The notes beneath the pieces were generated by a model, which worked only from the letters and a program-made list of their open reading frames with translations, did not search any database and was not told where the DNA came from. The position numbers and the translations under genes are program-made. Below, piece after piece: positions 9,324 through 16,973 of a stretch of DNA of 37,519 nucleotides; within the stretch, counting starts at the first letter, position 1, and each line of letters opens with the position of its first letter. Where the stretch lies: positions 1-37,519 of the forward strand of contig DATNPH010000231.1 in assembly GCA_036703315.1 (NCBI GenBank), read 5' to 3'. The stretch is from DATNPH01 sp036703315. GTDB lineage: Bacteria > Cyanobacteriota > Cyanobacteriia > Cyanobacteriales > Coleofasciculaceae.

Positions 9324-10084
9324 CTGTAGCAGATTTCAGGCGTTTGATTAACCATAGACAAAATGTTTCCACTATGCTTAGTGATGTAGATATAAGAATT
9401 GAACTTCAACAGAACAAGGGAATAAATATAGAGCCTTTCGACGAGGACTGTTTGACTCCTATTGGCTACGACTTCAGGGTAGGAGAGAAAGGGTTTTCCT
9501 GGAAGAGCAGGTGTAGAGTTGAAGTTAACGAGAGAAATCCGATTAAGATTGAACCTCGTGACACGGTAGTGATTGAAACTTACGAATCTGTTCAATTATC
9601 AAAACAATTCGGTGCCACCATCCATGCAATGGCTACCCAAGTACTTCGTCGTGGATTGTCTCATATTTCTACTACTATAGATCCTGGATGGACAGGCAAA
9701 ATGTTAATCTCAGTTCACAATCACCGTGATACTACTATTGAACTAGAATTCAAAGAAAAATTATGTACAGTTTGCTTCTACAAAATGCAAAGTGAAGCAA
9801 GGAAAGATGTTCTTAGACCTCCGGGTAGGATTGATATATGGTCAGAGCTGTTAGATAAAGCCAGGGAAGAAAGAGCAAGGATAGAGGCAGAAATAACCCG
9901 AGAAAAACAAAGAATAATACAGGAAGAACGGTCGCGTAAAATATTATTAATATCTGTAGCTTTAGGTATTACACTTGTAGGCATGGGCGGTTATTTTGTC
10001 TTAGGTCCAGCTCTTGATGCTGTTCTTATTTCAAGTTTAACTGCCGCATCTGTACTACTTCCCGAAATATTCAAATCAAGGTGA
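9320..10084 (+). CDS. Membrane-tethered dCTP deaminase/dUTPase-fold protein
   Basis: A protein of 254 residues from the ATG that overlaps the previous stop by 4 bases. An internal ATG at 9374 would begin at MLSDVDI, the usual dCTP deaminase start, and is a serious alternative. The N-terminal part (MLSDVDI, IEPFDEDCLTPIGYDFRVG) is dCTP deaminase-like. Around the active site, however, IDPGWTGKMLISVHN (120-134) has Ser131 where dCTP deaminases keep their catalytic Glu. The segment reads like dUTPase motif III, with Asp121 as the likely water-activating Asp. So dUTP hydrolysis to dUMP, or nucleotide binding only, is more likely than deamination. Residues of about 173-206 form a charged coiled coil (AREERARIEAEITREKQR). 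Two hydrophobic helices follow, at about 207-227 and 230-248, which should anchor the enzyme in a membrane. That tail is unusual for the superfamily. Confidence 0.8.
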   Translation: MTVADFRRLINHRQNVSTMLSDVDIRIELQQNKGINIEPFDEDCLTPIGYDFRVGEKGFSWKSRCRVEVNERNPIKIEPRDTVVIETYESVQLSKQFGATIHAMATQVLRRGLSHISTTIDPGWTGKMLISVHNHRDTTIELEFKEKLCTVCFYKMQSEARKDVLRPPGRIDIWSELLDKAREERARIEAEITREKQRIIQEERSRKILLISVALGITLVGMGGYFVLGPALDAVLISSLTAASVLLPEIFKSR

Positions 10085-10174
10085 CTATAGCTTCACTTCA
10101 AAAATAGATTCTATTCAAAAAACTTGAACTAGCGATTAAGCTTTTACAGTATTAGTTAGAAGGTACGAGAACAA

Positions 10175-10648
10175 ATGCGAAAAGTAAAAATCTATGTATC
10201 CGGGGCGCTGACAGGCATCAAGAACCCAGTAGCAATCAAAGCTTTTTATGAGGCTATTGGCTTACTTGGCGAGGAACTAGGATTTGAGGCTTATGTTCCG
10301 CATCTAAGCACTGACCCCATCAACAATCCTGATGTCAGCCCCGACCAAGTTTTCGAGACAGACAAGCGCCAAGTCAGCACATCAGATTTAGTCATTGCCT
10401 ATCTTGACTACCCCGCTTTTGGCGTAGGTATGGAGCTAGCTTACGCGGAGATAAATGCCATCCCCATCATTCTTCTATACGAAAAAGACAAGCGTGTATC
10501 TAGATTCCCACGCGGTATCCCCACTGTGTTCTGTGAAATTCAATTCAATGACTATGAAGATGCTTTGACTCAACTCAGGAGTGTTCTGGAGCAGTGGAGA
10601 GGACAGCAGCTAACACAATCATTATCAGCACCGTTGTACTCTACCTAA
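10175..10648 (+). CDS. Nucleoside 2-deoxyribosyltransferase-like protein
   Basis: A protein of 157 residues of the nucleoside deoxyribosyltransferase superfamily, which includes base-exchange enzymes and nucleotide N-glycosidases such as DNPH1/Rcl, MilB and BlsM. The typical marks are IYVSGALTG at the start, the acidic ETDKRQVSTSDLVIA segment (Asp63, Asp71), and GVGMELAYA with the likely nucleophile Glu87. It either moves deoxyribose between bases or hydrolyses the glycosidic bond of a nucleotide; the sequence does not decide which. An AGAAGG lies 9-15 bases before the ATG. It follows the membrane-bound dUTPase-fold gene after 90 bases on the same strand and probably belongs to the same unit, adding a step that trims or cleans unusual pyrimidine deoxynucleotides. 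It is followed by a convergent gene. Confidence 0.82.
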   Translation: MRKVKIYVSGALTGIKNPVAIKAFYEAIGLLGEELGFEAYVPHLSTDPINNPDVSPDQVFETDKRQVSTSDLVIAYLDYPAFGVGMELAYAEINAIPIILLYEKDKRVSRFPRGIPTVFCEIQFNDYEDALTQLRSVLEQWRGQQLTQSLSAPLYST

Positions 10649-10714
10649 TTGCCGCCAGCCGCAGTTCGCCCTTAAACCCTCTTTTGAGCAGTTCAATTTA
10701 GTACGGCTGTTTAC

Positions 10715-11260
10715 CTATGGTTGGTGACTGCGGCGGATTTCGGTGATTTGATCAGCTATATCAAGAATAGCTTGGGGCATCTTTGGTCCCGTCAGAATAA
10801 TATCAACGTGACTGGGGCGTCGTTTGAGAAATGCCAGTATCTCCTCTGGTGGGATTAAACCAAAGTTGATCGCTAAGCTGAGTTCATCAAGAACGACTAA
10901 AGAGTATTTTCCTCCTGCCACAACATCCTGAGTGTACTGCCACAGCTGCATTAAAGCTTGCCGCTCTGCCTCATCCAACTCTGGTGTATCAATGTAACGA
11001 GGAAGGTCACAGCGAATCCAATCTAAGTGCTGCCCTAAACGCACCGGATGATCATGACCTTGTCCAATTCCGCCTTTGAGAAACTGAACGACGAGAACAG
11101 GATTACCCTGACCGGCAATTCTCAAGGCTTGAGCAATCACGTTGGTGAAAAAGCTGCGGTGGGAGCTAGTGAATACTTGTACCAGTCCTTGAATGCTGTA
11201 GGGAAGGTGACAAGAAGAATTAATGCCGGGAGCTTCTAACTGGGAAACCATAGTCAACAT
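10715..11260 (-). CDS. CobA/BtuR-like P-loop fold protein with degenerate Walker A
   Basis: A protein of 181 residues that resembles corrinoid adenosyltransferase of the CobA/BtuR type over its full length: ALRIAGQG, VLVVQFLKGG, VVLDELSLAINFGLI (122-136) and ILTGPKMPQ. The Walker A motif expected near residues 30-39 (GxGKGKTT) is instead TSSHRSFFTN, with neither the Lys nor the Thr. ATP-dependent adenosylation of cobalamin is therefore doubtful. I recall similar proteins in other cyanobacteria, which would make this a conserved divergent subfamily and not a fresh mutation, but that was not checked. It converges on the deoxyribosyltransferase-like gene with 66 bases between them and is divergent from adenylate kinase. 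No Shine-Dalgarno is evident; an ATG at 11251 is an alternative start. Confidence 0.75.
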   Translation of the reverse strand: MLTMVSQLEAPGINSSCHLPYSIQGLVQVFTSSHRSFFTNVIAQALRIAGQGNPVLVVQFLKGGIGQGHDHPVRLGQHLDWIRCDLPRYIDTPELDEAERQALMQLWQYTQDVVAGGKYSLVVLDELSLAINFGLIPPEEILAFLKRRPSHVDIILTGPKMPQAILDIADQITEIRRSHQP

Positions 11261-11551
11261 TTAAGGAGCAACAAACCTCTGTAGCTCATGGAGCGTCATC
11301 ACAGAGTTGATGCCATGAACAAGATATAGCGCACTTTTAGGGTAGCCTACCTAGTCAAACACTACATCTATGAGTCCGTCAAGAGTCTATTCGCTAGAGT
11401 TCCAATCAACTGGGATAGATAGGAAATTAACGTGCTCTAATAGAAAGCACTTTGTTTATCTCTCGTTAATGGCTGGTGCTCTTGTAACGGGAGTCCTCTT
11501 GGCGCATTCTAGATAGAATTCTTAATGATAGCGAAGTAGGAGCTTTTTATT

Positions 11552-12142
11552 GTGAGACTGGTGATTCTGGGAGGACCAGGAGCAGGAAAGGGAACACAGG
11601 CTCGACACTTATGCCGCCAACTCGGTATTTCTGAGATTTCCACCAGTGATATATTGCGAGGGGCGATCGCATCCCAAAGTGAACTGGGTCGTCAGGCGCA
11701 GCTGTATGTTGAGAAGGGAGAGCTTGTACCTGACCCAATTCTGATTGAATTTATGCGCGATCGCCTGTTACAAGACGACGCTAAGGATAGAGGTTGGTTG
11801 TTAGAAGGTTATCCCCGTACTGCCTTCCAAGCAGAGGAGTTGGATTTTTTACTGGATGACCTAGAGCAACGGCTACACTGGGCAATTTACTTAGAGGTGC
11901 CAGAATCTGTAATGATGAGTCGTTCTATTGAGCGATCGCGCGTGTCGAAAAGTCAAGCTTTTACAGGAGAGAATCGCCTCGACGATCATCCAGAAATCGT
12001 ACAGCGTCGCCTTGATCTATTCCATGAGCGCACCATTCCCATCCTTGAATATTATGGATACCGCGATCGGCTCCTGACCATCAACGGTGACCAACCACCA
12101 GAGCAGGTACAGCAGGATATTTTGCAGAAGCTTAGCGTTTAA
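11552..12142 (+). CDS. adk: Adenylate kinase
   Basis: A protein of 196 residues starting at a GTG, with AGGAG at 11538-11542 nine bases upstream. It has the P-loop GGPGAGKGT (residues 7-15), the NMP-binding part (STSDILR, EGYPRT) and the short-LID form usual for cyanobacterial paralogues. It interconverts ATP plus AMP with two ADP in the cytoplasm. It is not next to secY or ribosomal genes as the main cyanobacterial adk often is, so it may be a second copy. A 10-base inverted repeat begins on its stop codon (12138-12214). The 291 bases upstream, shared with the divergent BtuR-like gene, hold its promoter region; I could not define boxes with confidence. Confidence 0.92.
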   Translation: MRLVILGGPGAGKGTQARHLCRQLGISEISTSDILRGAIASQSELGRQAQLYVEKGELVPDPILIEFMRDRLLQDDAKDRGWLLEGYPRTAFQAEELDFLLDDLEQRLHWAIYLEVPESVMMSRSIERSRVSKSQAFTGENRLDDHPEIVQRRLDLFHERTIPILEYYGYRDRLLTINGDQPPEQVQQDILQKLSV

Positions 12143-12214
12143 ACCGACATTGAGCACCCTCAGCTGGCACAAGACGCTACGCACAGTCGAAGAGAGCTTC
12201 GCTATCGGTTTAAA
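12138..12214. repeat. Inverted repeat overlapping the adk stop codon
   Basis: TTTAAACCGA at 12138-12147 and TCGGTTTAAA at 12205-12214 are perfect 10-base arms. The adk TAA lies inside the left arm. A smaller hairpin (CGAAG/CTTCG, 12188-12201) sits inside. It may be a small mobile repeat that supplied the stop, or it may help terminate transcription; there is no T-run. Confidence 0.6.
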
Positions 12215-12258
12215 GGTAATTGGTAATTAATTAGACATAAACGACCTAGAATAGTTTT

Positions 12259-12279
12259 CCCATTCCCTATTCCCCATTC
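12259..12279. repeat. Heptamer tandem repeat (CCYATTC)3
   Basis: Three 7-base units, CCCATTC, CCTATTC and CCCATTC, stand 24 bases before the RNase PH start. This is the short tandem heptamer type typical between cyanobacterial genes. A second heptamer array is at 25779-25799. Confidence 0.75.
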
Positions 12280-12303
12280 CCCCATTTCATCCGGAGAATT
12301 AAA

Positions 12304-13020
12304 ATGTCTTGGCAACGTCCTGATAATCGGCAACCCGACGAGCTACGTCCCATCAGCTTTGAGCGAGACTTCACGCGCTTTGCTCTTAGTTCTGTCTTAA
12401 CCCAGTGCGGTAATACTAAGGTACTTTGTACCGTGACCATTCAGGAGGGAGTACCCAAGTTTTTAGAAGGCAGTGGCAGTGGTTGGCTCACGGCTGAGTA
12501 TAGGATGCTACCAGGAGCCACACCCCAACGCCAAGACCGGGAATTTCTCAAATTGTCGGGTCGAACGCAGGAAATTCAACGGCTGATTGGGCGCAGCTTA
12601 CGAGCGTCTTTGGATTTAAAAGCACTGGGAGAACGCACGGTGATTGTGGATGCTGACGTGCTACAAGCTGACGCGGGGACTCGCACAACCTCGATTACGG
12701 GTGGCTATGTTGCTCTTGGGGACGCTCTAGAGAAATTGGTGAAAGCCGGCAAGTTAGAGCGATCGCCTCTGTGTCACCAAGTTGCTGCTGTCTCAGTGGG
12801 ACTCTTAGAATGTGAGCCATTTTTAGATCTCAACTACCTTGAAGATGTCGCCGCTGAGGTGGACTTTAACGTAGTTATGAACGAGGAATTAGGAATTATT
12901 GAAGCACAAGGTACAGCCGAGTCAGGAACCTTTAGTCGCCATCAACTCAATCAGCTTATAGACTTAGCCGAAAAGGGTATTCAAGAACTGCTCTCTGCTC
13001 AGCGACATAGCTTATCTTAG
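12304..13020 (+). CDS. rph: Ribonuclease PH
   Basis: A protein of 238 residues, the usual size. It removes nucleotides after the CCA end during tRNA 3' maturation, using phosphate (3'-5' phosphorolysis). The family signatures are clear: RPDNRQPDELRPISFERDF at the N-terminus, GRTQEIQRLIGRSLR (86-100) with the phosphate-binding Arg residues, DADVLQADAGTR (116-127), and the acidic set Asp175/Asp181/Asp187 in the LDLNYLEDVAAEVDFNVVMN region. GGAGAA at 12293-12298 is a well placed Shine-Dalgarno for this ATG. The protein works as a hexamer in the cytoplasm. It follows adk on the same strand after 161 bases that hold an inverted repeat and a heptamer array, so the two are probably separate transcripts. 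Confidence 0.96.
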   Translation: MSWQRPDNRQPDELRPISFERDFTRFALSSVLTQCGNTKVLCTVTIQEGVPKFLEGSGSGWLTAEYRMLPGATPQRQDREFLKLSGRTQEIQRLIGRSLRASLDLKALGERTVIVDADVLQADAGTRTTSITGGYVALGDALEKLVKAGKLERSPLCHQVAAVSVGLLECEPFLDLNYLEDVAAEVDFNVVMNEELGIIEAQGTAESGTFSRHQLNQLIDLAEKGIQELLSAQRHSLS

Positions 13021-13196
13021 TTAACTTTTCTCGTCCACCATTTAATAGATATTGTGGTATTTCTTTCCAGCTTTGAGGATGTACCTCGCCTAATGGAGAA
13101 CCGCTATATCCTCTTTTCTGCATAATCTACACCTGTAAAATCTACTTAAATCAAACACTAATTTGATATTTATTGTTTCTACTTTGGTAAATACTT

Positions 13197-14858
13197 ATGA
13201 TTAGTAGTTTGACTGGAACCTTGAAAACTGTTTTTAATAATTCATATTTGAAACTATTAGTAGTAATAACTTTAATCGCCCTAATCGGCTTTTCAACAGT
13301 TAATTACTACGGTCTTTCTGTGGATGAACCCACAGAGATTGCCATGGTAAGGCGAAACTTTGAACTTATCAAAAAAGGAACACCAATCCCTGGCGATTTA
13401 AAGTATTTTGGTCCAGTCTTCAATGTTGCTTCAGAGATAGTTTTTCAAGCTCAACAATATCTCGTTAAAGGTCCATCCTACAATCCACTCAGTTATGGAG
13501 GAGATCTGGATGATAGACAAACAAGACTCAAAGCCTTAGCTGATCGAGTCAAAGTTAAGCATTATCTGACTTTTTTGGTTTCCTTAATTACTTACGGTGC
13601 TGTAGCAGGAATTGTTGGAATTCTATGTGGAGGTGAGTATGCCTGGTTTGGAGCATTAACTCTAGCGTTCTTTCCAACATTTTGGGGACACAGCTTCTTT
13701 AACCCTAAAGACCCTCCTTTTGCTGCCCTATTTACGCTCACAACTCTCTTAGGCTCTTATTTAGTTACTTATTATTTAAAAACAGATGAACCCATTAGGA
13801 TTGGGAAAAACCGTGTGACGCTGTATACAATTTTGTATGGCGTTTTAGTAGGTGTTCTGTCAGGGATAAGGATTGGAGGATTTCTTGTACTATTTTTTAT
13901 TTTTATGACGTACTTGATATTAAAACTTTACCAAGGGGGAAATCGGCGAGATATTCTTGATTTTGGTGGACTTTATCTACTTCTATGTGTAACTTGGTTT
14001 GCAACTAACACGTTTTGCTATCCTGCCTTCTGGTCGAATCCAATTGGTGGTTTTTTTGAAACTCTTGATTATTTATCTGGGCATCGCATCCAAATAAAAG
14101 TTTTATTTGAAGGAACGTTGATTCCGATTCAGCATCTTCCCTGGAATTATCTGCCCACTTGGATGTTCATGACAATTCCATTGATTTTTCAAGTTGGGTT
14201 GGTTGTAGGGACGATTTTAATTTTATCTAGATATTCTAAATTATCAATTCTTCAACGTGCCTGTGCAATATTAGTTTTTTTTCAGGTTTTCTTTCTTCCC
14301 TTAGTTGCCATTGTTAAACATTCACCGATGTACGATGGTATGCGACATTTTCTTTTTACCTTGCCGGGAATGGCTGCAATTTCGGCAACAGCGTTTATTT
14401 GGATTTATCAAAAGCTATCTAAAAATAGCTTTAAAATTATTGCCGTTACTTTTCTGACAGTGGTGTTTGTGGCGATCGCGTTTGATATGGTAGCCTTTCA
14501 TCCCTATCAATATGCTTACTTTAATCGCGTATCGGGTGGGCTAAAGCACGCTAAGGGTGTATACGATACTGAATATTGGGGCTTGAGCTTGCGTGAGGGA
14601 ATGGAGTGGATTAACAAAAACGCTCAACCAGGAACAAGCGTTTTAGTTGGAGGTTTTACCTACTCAGCAGAATTATTTGCTGCTCCAAGTTTTAAGGTGA
14701 TTGATTACACCGAATCGAGTGCGGCGAAAACGCCTAAACCTTATTACTATTTAGCGTGGCCTCGTTGGAATGCTGAAAGTAAGTTGCCGGGTTGTCCTGT
14801 CGTTTATCGAGTTATTAGACAAGAGGTGCCTTTATCTGTTGTCAAACGTTGCGATTAA
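13197..14858 (+). CDS. GT39-like (PMT/ArnT-type) membrane glycosyltransferase
   Basis: A protein of 553 residues with about ten to twelve membrane helices, first one at about residues 18-37. The Asp43-Glu44 pair in LSVDEPTEI lies in the first outer loop, where GT-C enzymes of family 39 keep the catalytic acid. GHSFFNPKDPPFA and the following helices are also typical. Such enzymes move a sugar from a polyprenyl-phosphate donor to a protein or lipid outside the membrane. The C-terminal 100 residues (YNRVSGG, WINKN, GFTYSAELF) form the usual outer domain. Acceptor and sugar are unknown. It stands alone between rph and chlB on the same strand, with 176 bases before it and 373 after it. Its codon use is more AT-rich than that of its neighbours. 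Family confidence is good, exact function low. Confidence 0.83.
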   Translation: MISSLTGTLKTVFNNSYLKLLVVITLIALIGFSTVNYYGLSVDEPTEIAMVRRNFELIKKGTPIPGDLKYFGPVFNVASEIVFQAQQYLVKGPSYNPLSYGGDLDDRQTRLKALADRVKVKHYLTFLVSLITYGAVAGIVGILCGGEYAWFGALTLAFFPTFWGHSFFNPKDPPFAALFTLTTLLGSYLVTYYLKTDEPIRIGKNRVTLYTILYGVLVGVLSGIRIGGFLVLFFIFMTYLILKLYQGGNRRDILDFGGLYLLLCVTWFATNTFCYPAFWSNPIGGFFETLDYLSGHRIQIKVLFEGTLIPIQHLPWNYLPTWMFMTIPLIFQVGLVVGTILILSRYSKLSILQRACAILVFFQVFFLPLVAIVKHSPMYDGMRHFLFTLPGMAAISATAFIWIYQKLSKNSFKIIAVTFLTVVFVAIAFDMVAFHPYQYAYFNRVSGGLKHAKGVYDTEYWGLSLREGMEWINKNAQPGTSVLVGGFTYSAELFAAPSFKVIDYTESSAAKTPKPYYYLAWPRWNAESKLPGCPVVYRVIRQEVPLSVVKRCD

Positions 14859-15231
14859 GCTGTGTTGAGGAGGAAAATCCTTGTGTCCTATTCACGGATT
14901 TGATATTACCTCCTCGTCTGCAAGAAAGTGGTCAGTTACTTGTGCCAATCTGTACTAGCATGCATCCAGCAGGCTCAGCGGAAGATTTAGGAATTTAGCG
15001 AAACGTTAAGAATCCTATCACTAAAGCAACGTTAATGTTGCTTTAGTCGTAGTCTGAATTGCCATCAGGCTAAACAGTTGAGCGATCGCTTGTGGAAGTT
15101 TAATCTTTGTAAGTCTCTACTCATGAAGGACTTCAAGTCTGAGACAATCAGAAACGATCTCTCGCACAGAGCAATCATTCCCCACGTTTTCTCATTAGAG
15201 ATTTTTCTTTGACCATAAGGGAGAACATTGT
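14859..15231. other. Gene-free spacer before chlB
   Basis: No coding frame is convincing in these 373 bases. They hold a GAGGAGG/CCTCCTC pair (about 14867-14915) that could form a loose hairpin after the glycosyltransferase, a perfect inverted repeat at 15020-15047, one HIP1 octamer (15081-15088), and the chlB Shine-Dalgarno AAGGGAG at 15217-15223. The chlB promoter and any long leader must lie here. Confidence 0.6.
15020..15047. promoter_or_regulatory. Perfect 11-base inverted repeat upstream of chlB
   Basis: ACTAAAGCAAC and GTTGCTTTAGT form perfect arms around the 6-base loop gttaat. There is no following T-run, so a simple intrinsic terminator is unlikely. It lies 184 bases before the chlB start and could be an operator, a leader hairpin, or the end of the upstream transcript. 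Confidence 0.5.
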
Positions 15232-16758
15232 ATGAAATTGGCTTACTGGATGTATGCAGGCCCCGCCCACATTGGCACCCTTCGCATTGCCAGTTCCTTT
15301 AAAAACGTCCACGCTATTATGCATGCGCCTTTAGGCGATGACTACTTCAACGTCATGCGCTCGATGCTAGAGCGGGAAAGGGACTTTACGCCGGTTACAG
15401 CCAGTATCGTTGACCGTAACGTTTTGGCACGGGGTTCTCAGGAAAAAGTGGTGGACAACATCACTCGGAAGGATGCAGAAGAACATCCTGACTTAATCGT
15501 GCTCACCCCAACTTGCACTTCCAGCATCCTACAAGAAGACCTGGGCAACTTCGTGGAGCGTGCTCAACTGGAAGCCAAGGGTGACGTGATGCTGGCGGAC
15601 GTGAACCACTACCGGTTCAACGAACTGCAAGCCGCCGATCGCACTCTACATCAAATTGTCCAGTACTACATACAGAAAGCCCGCAAGCAAGGCAACCTAC
15701 CAGAAGGTAAAACCGAAAAGCCCTCTGTCAACATCTTTGGTATTTCCACCCTTGGCTTCCACAATCAGCACGACTGCACTGAACTGAAGCGGCTGATGGC
15801 TGACTTAGGGATTGAAGTCAACGAGGTGATTCCAGAAGGTGCTTCGGTTAAGAACCTGAAGAATCTGCCTCGCGCTTGGTTTAACCTGGTACCTTATCGG
15901 GAAATCGGCTTGACGGCAGCGCGTTACCTAGAGGAAGAGTTCGGGACGCCTTGTGTGGATATTACCCCGATGGGCGTTGTGGAAACGGCTCGTTGCATTC
16001 GCAAGATTCAGCAGGTACTCAATGCTCAAGGGGCGGATGTCGATTACGAAGAGTTCATCAATGAGCAAACTTTGTACGTTTCCCAAGCCGCTTGGTTCTC
16101 TCGCTCGATTGACTGCCAGAACCTGACGGGGAAGAAGGCGGTTGTCTTTGGCGATAATACTCATGCGGCTGCCATGACTAAGATTCTGGCGCGGGAGATG
16201 GGGATTCATGTCGTTTGGGCTGGAACTTACTGCAAGTACGATGCAGACTGGTTCCGTGAGCAGGTGAGCGAATACTGTGATGAAGTGATTATCAGTGATG
16301 ATAATGGCGCAATTGGGGATGCGATCGCTCGTGTTGAACCCTCTGCCATCTTTGGCACCCAAATGGAACGGCACGTCGGTAAGCGCCTAGACATCCCTTG
16401 TGGTGTGATTGCTGCGCCCATCCACATCCAAAACTTCCCTCTGGGTTATAAGCCATTCATGGGTTACGAAGGCACCAACCAGATTGCCGACCTAGTCTAC
16501 AATTCCTTCACGTTGGGAATGGAAGACCATCTATTGGAAATTTTCGGTGGTCACGACACCAAGGAAGTTATCCACAAGGGAATCTCTGCTGATTCTGACC
16601 TTGGCTGGAATAAGGAAGCTCAGGCAGAATTAAACAAGGTTCCTGGTTTCGTTCGCGGTAAAGTAAAGCGCAACACGGAGAAATTTGCCCGTGAGCGTGG
16701 CTTCAGTGTAATTACCCTTGAAGTGATGTACGCCGCGAAGGAATCTGTAGGCGCGTAA
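15232..16758 (+). CDS. chlB: Light-independent protochlorophyllide reductase subunit B
   Basis: A protein of 508 residues, the normal ChlB length. With ChlN it forms the NB component of dark-operative protochlorophyllide oxidoreductase; ChlL supplies electrons. The enzyme reduces ring D of protochlorophyllide to chlorophyllide a without light and is oxygen-sensitive. The N-terminus MKLAYWMYAGPAHIGTLRIA and Asp36 in HAPLGDDYFN, the unusual Asp ligand of the NB [4Fe-4S] cluster, are present, as is Cys95 in TPTCTSS. Asp294 in SRSID is the likely proton-donor Asp described for the bacterial enzyme. The C-terminal domain (WNKEAQAELNKVPGFVRGKVK) is also intact. AAGGGAG eight bases before the ATG supports the start. 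chlN and chlL are not in the window, as is common in cyanobacteria, where chlB often stands apart. Confidence 0.98.
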   Translation: MKLAYWMYAGPAHIGTLRIASSFKNVHAIMHAPLGDDYFNVMRSMLERERDFTPVTASIVDRNVLARGSQEKVVDNITRKDAEEHPDLIVLTPTCTSSILQEDLGNFVERAQLEAKGDVMLADVNHYRFNELQAADRTLHQIVQYYIQKARKQGNLPEGKTEKPSVNIFGISTLGFHNQHDCTELKRLMADLGIEVNEVIPEGASVKNLKNLPRAWFNLVPYREIGLTAARYLEEEFGTPCVDITPMGVVETARCIRKIQQVLNAQGADVDYEEFINEQTLYVSQAAWFSRSIDCQNLTGKKAVVFGDNTHAAAMTKILAREMGIHVVWAGTYCKYDADWFREQVSEYCDEVIISDDNGAIGDAIARVEPSAIFGTQMERHVGKRLDIPCGVIAAPIHIQNFPLGYKPFMGYEGTNQIADLVYNSFTLGMEDHLLEIFGGHDTKEVIHKGISADSDLGWNKEAQAELNKVPGFVRGKVKRNTEKFARERGFSVITLEVMYAAKESVGA

Positions 16759-16776
16759 GTGGCACTGAATAATGAT

Positions 16777-16865
16777 AGGACTTACGCATAACCTCTATTT
16801 GTAGGGTGGGCTATGCCCACATCACGCTATAGGTAGTGCCTGAATGCTCGATTGGCGTAAGTCCT
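16777..16865. mobile_element. MITE-like element with 11-base terminal inverted repeats
   Basis: AGGACTTACGC at 16777-16787 and GCGTAAGTCCT at 16855-16865 are perfect arms around 67 bases that include a GGTGGGCTATGCCCAC hairpin core. It carries no gene. Short elements with such ends are common in cyanobacteria and are moved by transposases elsewhere. It lies 18 bases after the chlB stop, so it may form part of the chlB 3' end. Confidence 0.65.
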
Positions 16866-16939
16866 GAAGGAATAGGGAGTAGGCGGATACCGACTCCCTA
16901 GACTTAGCTTTTGCACTTTTCTCACTAAGCCAGCAAACC

Positions 16940-16963
16940 AACCCGGAGTTAAAACTCCGGGTT
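16940..16963. terminator. Strong hairpin downstream of chlB
   Basis: AACCCGGAGTT and AACTCCGGGTT pair perfectly around a 2-base loop. The following bases are attactg, without a proper T-run. It could end chlB transcription or be one more repeat copy; the sequence alone does not decide. Confidence 0.45.
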
Positions 16964-16973
16964 ATTACTGCGC

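Noticed and set aside
9320..10084. Ordinary dCTP deaminase (dcd)
   Set aside because: The catalytic Glu position holds Ser131 and the surrounding segment is dUTPase-like; there is also an added membrane tail.
10715..11260. Functional corrinoid adenosyltransferase (btuR/cobA)
   Set aside because: The Walker A Lys and Thr are missing, so I keep only the fold-level name.
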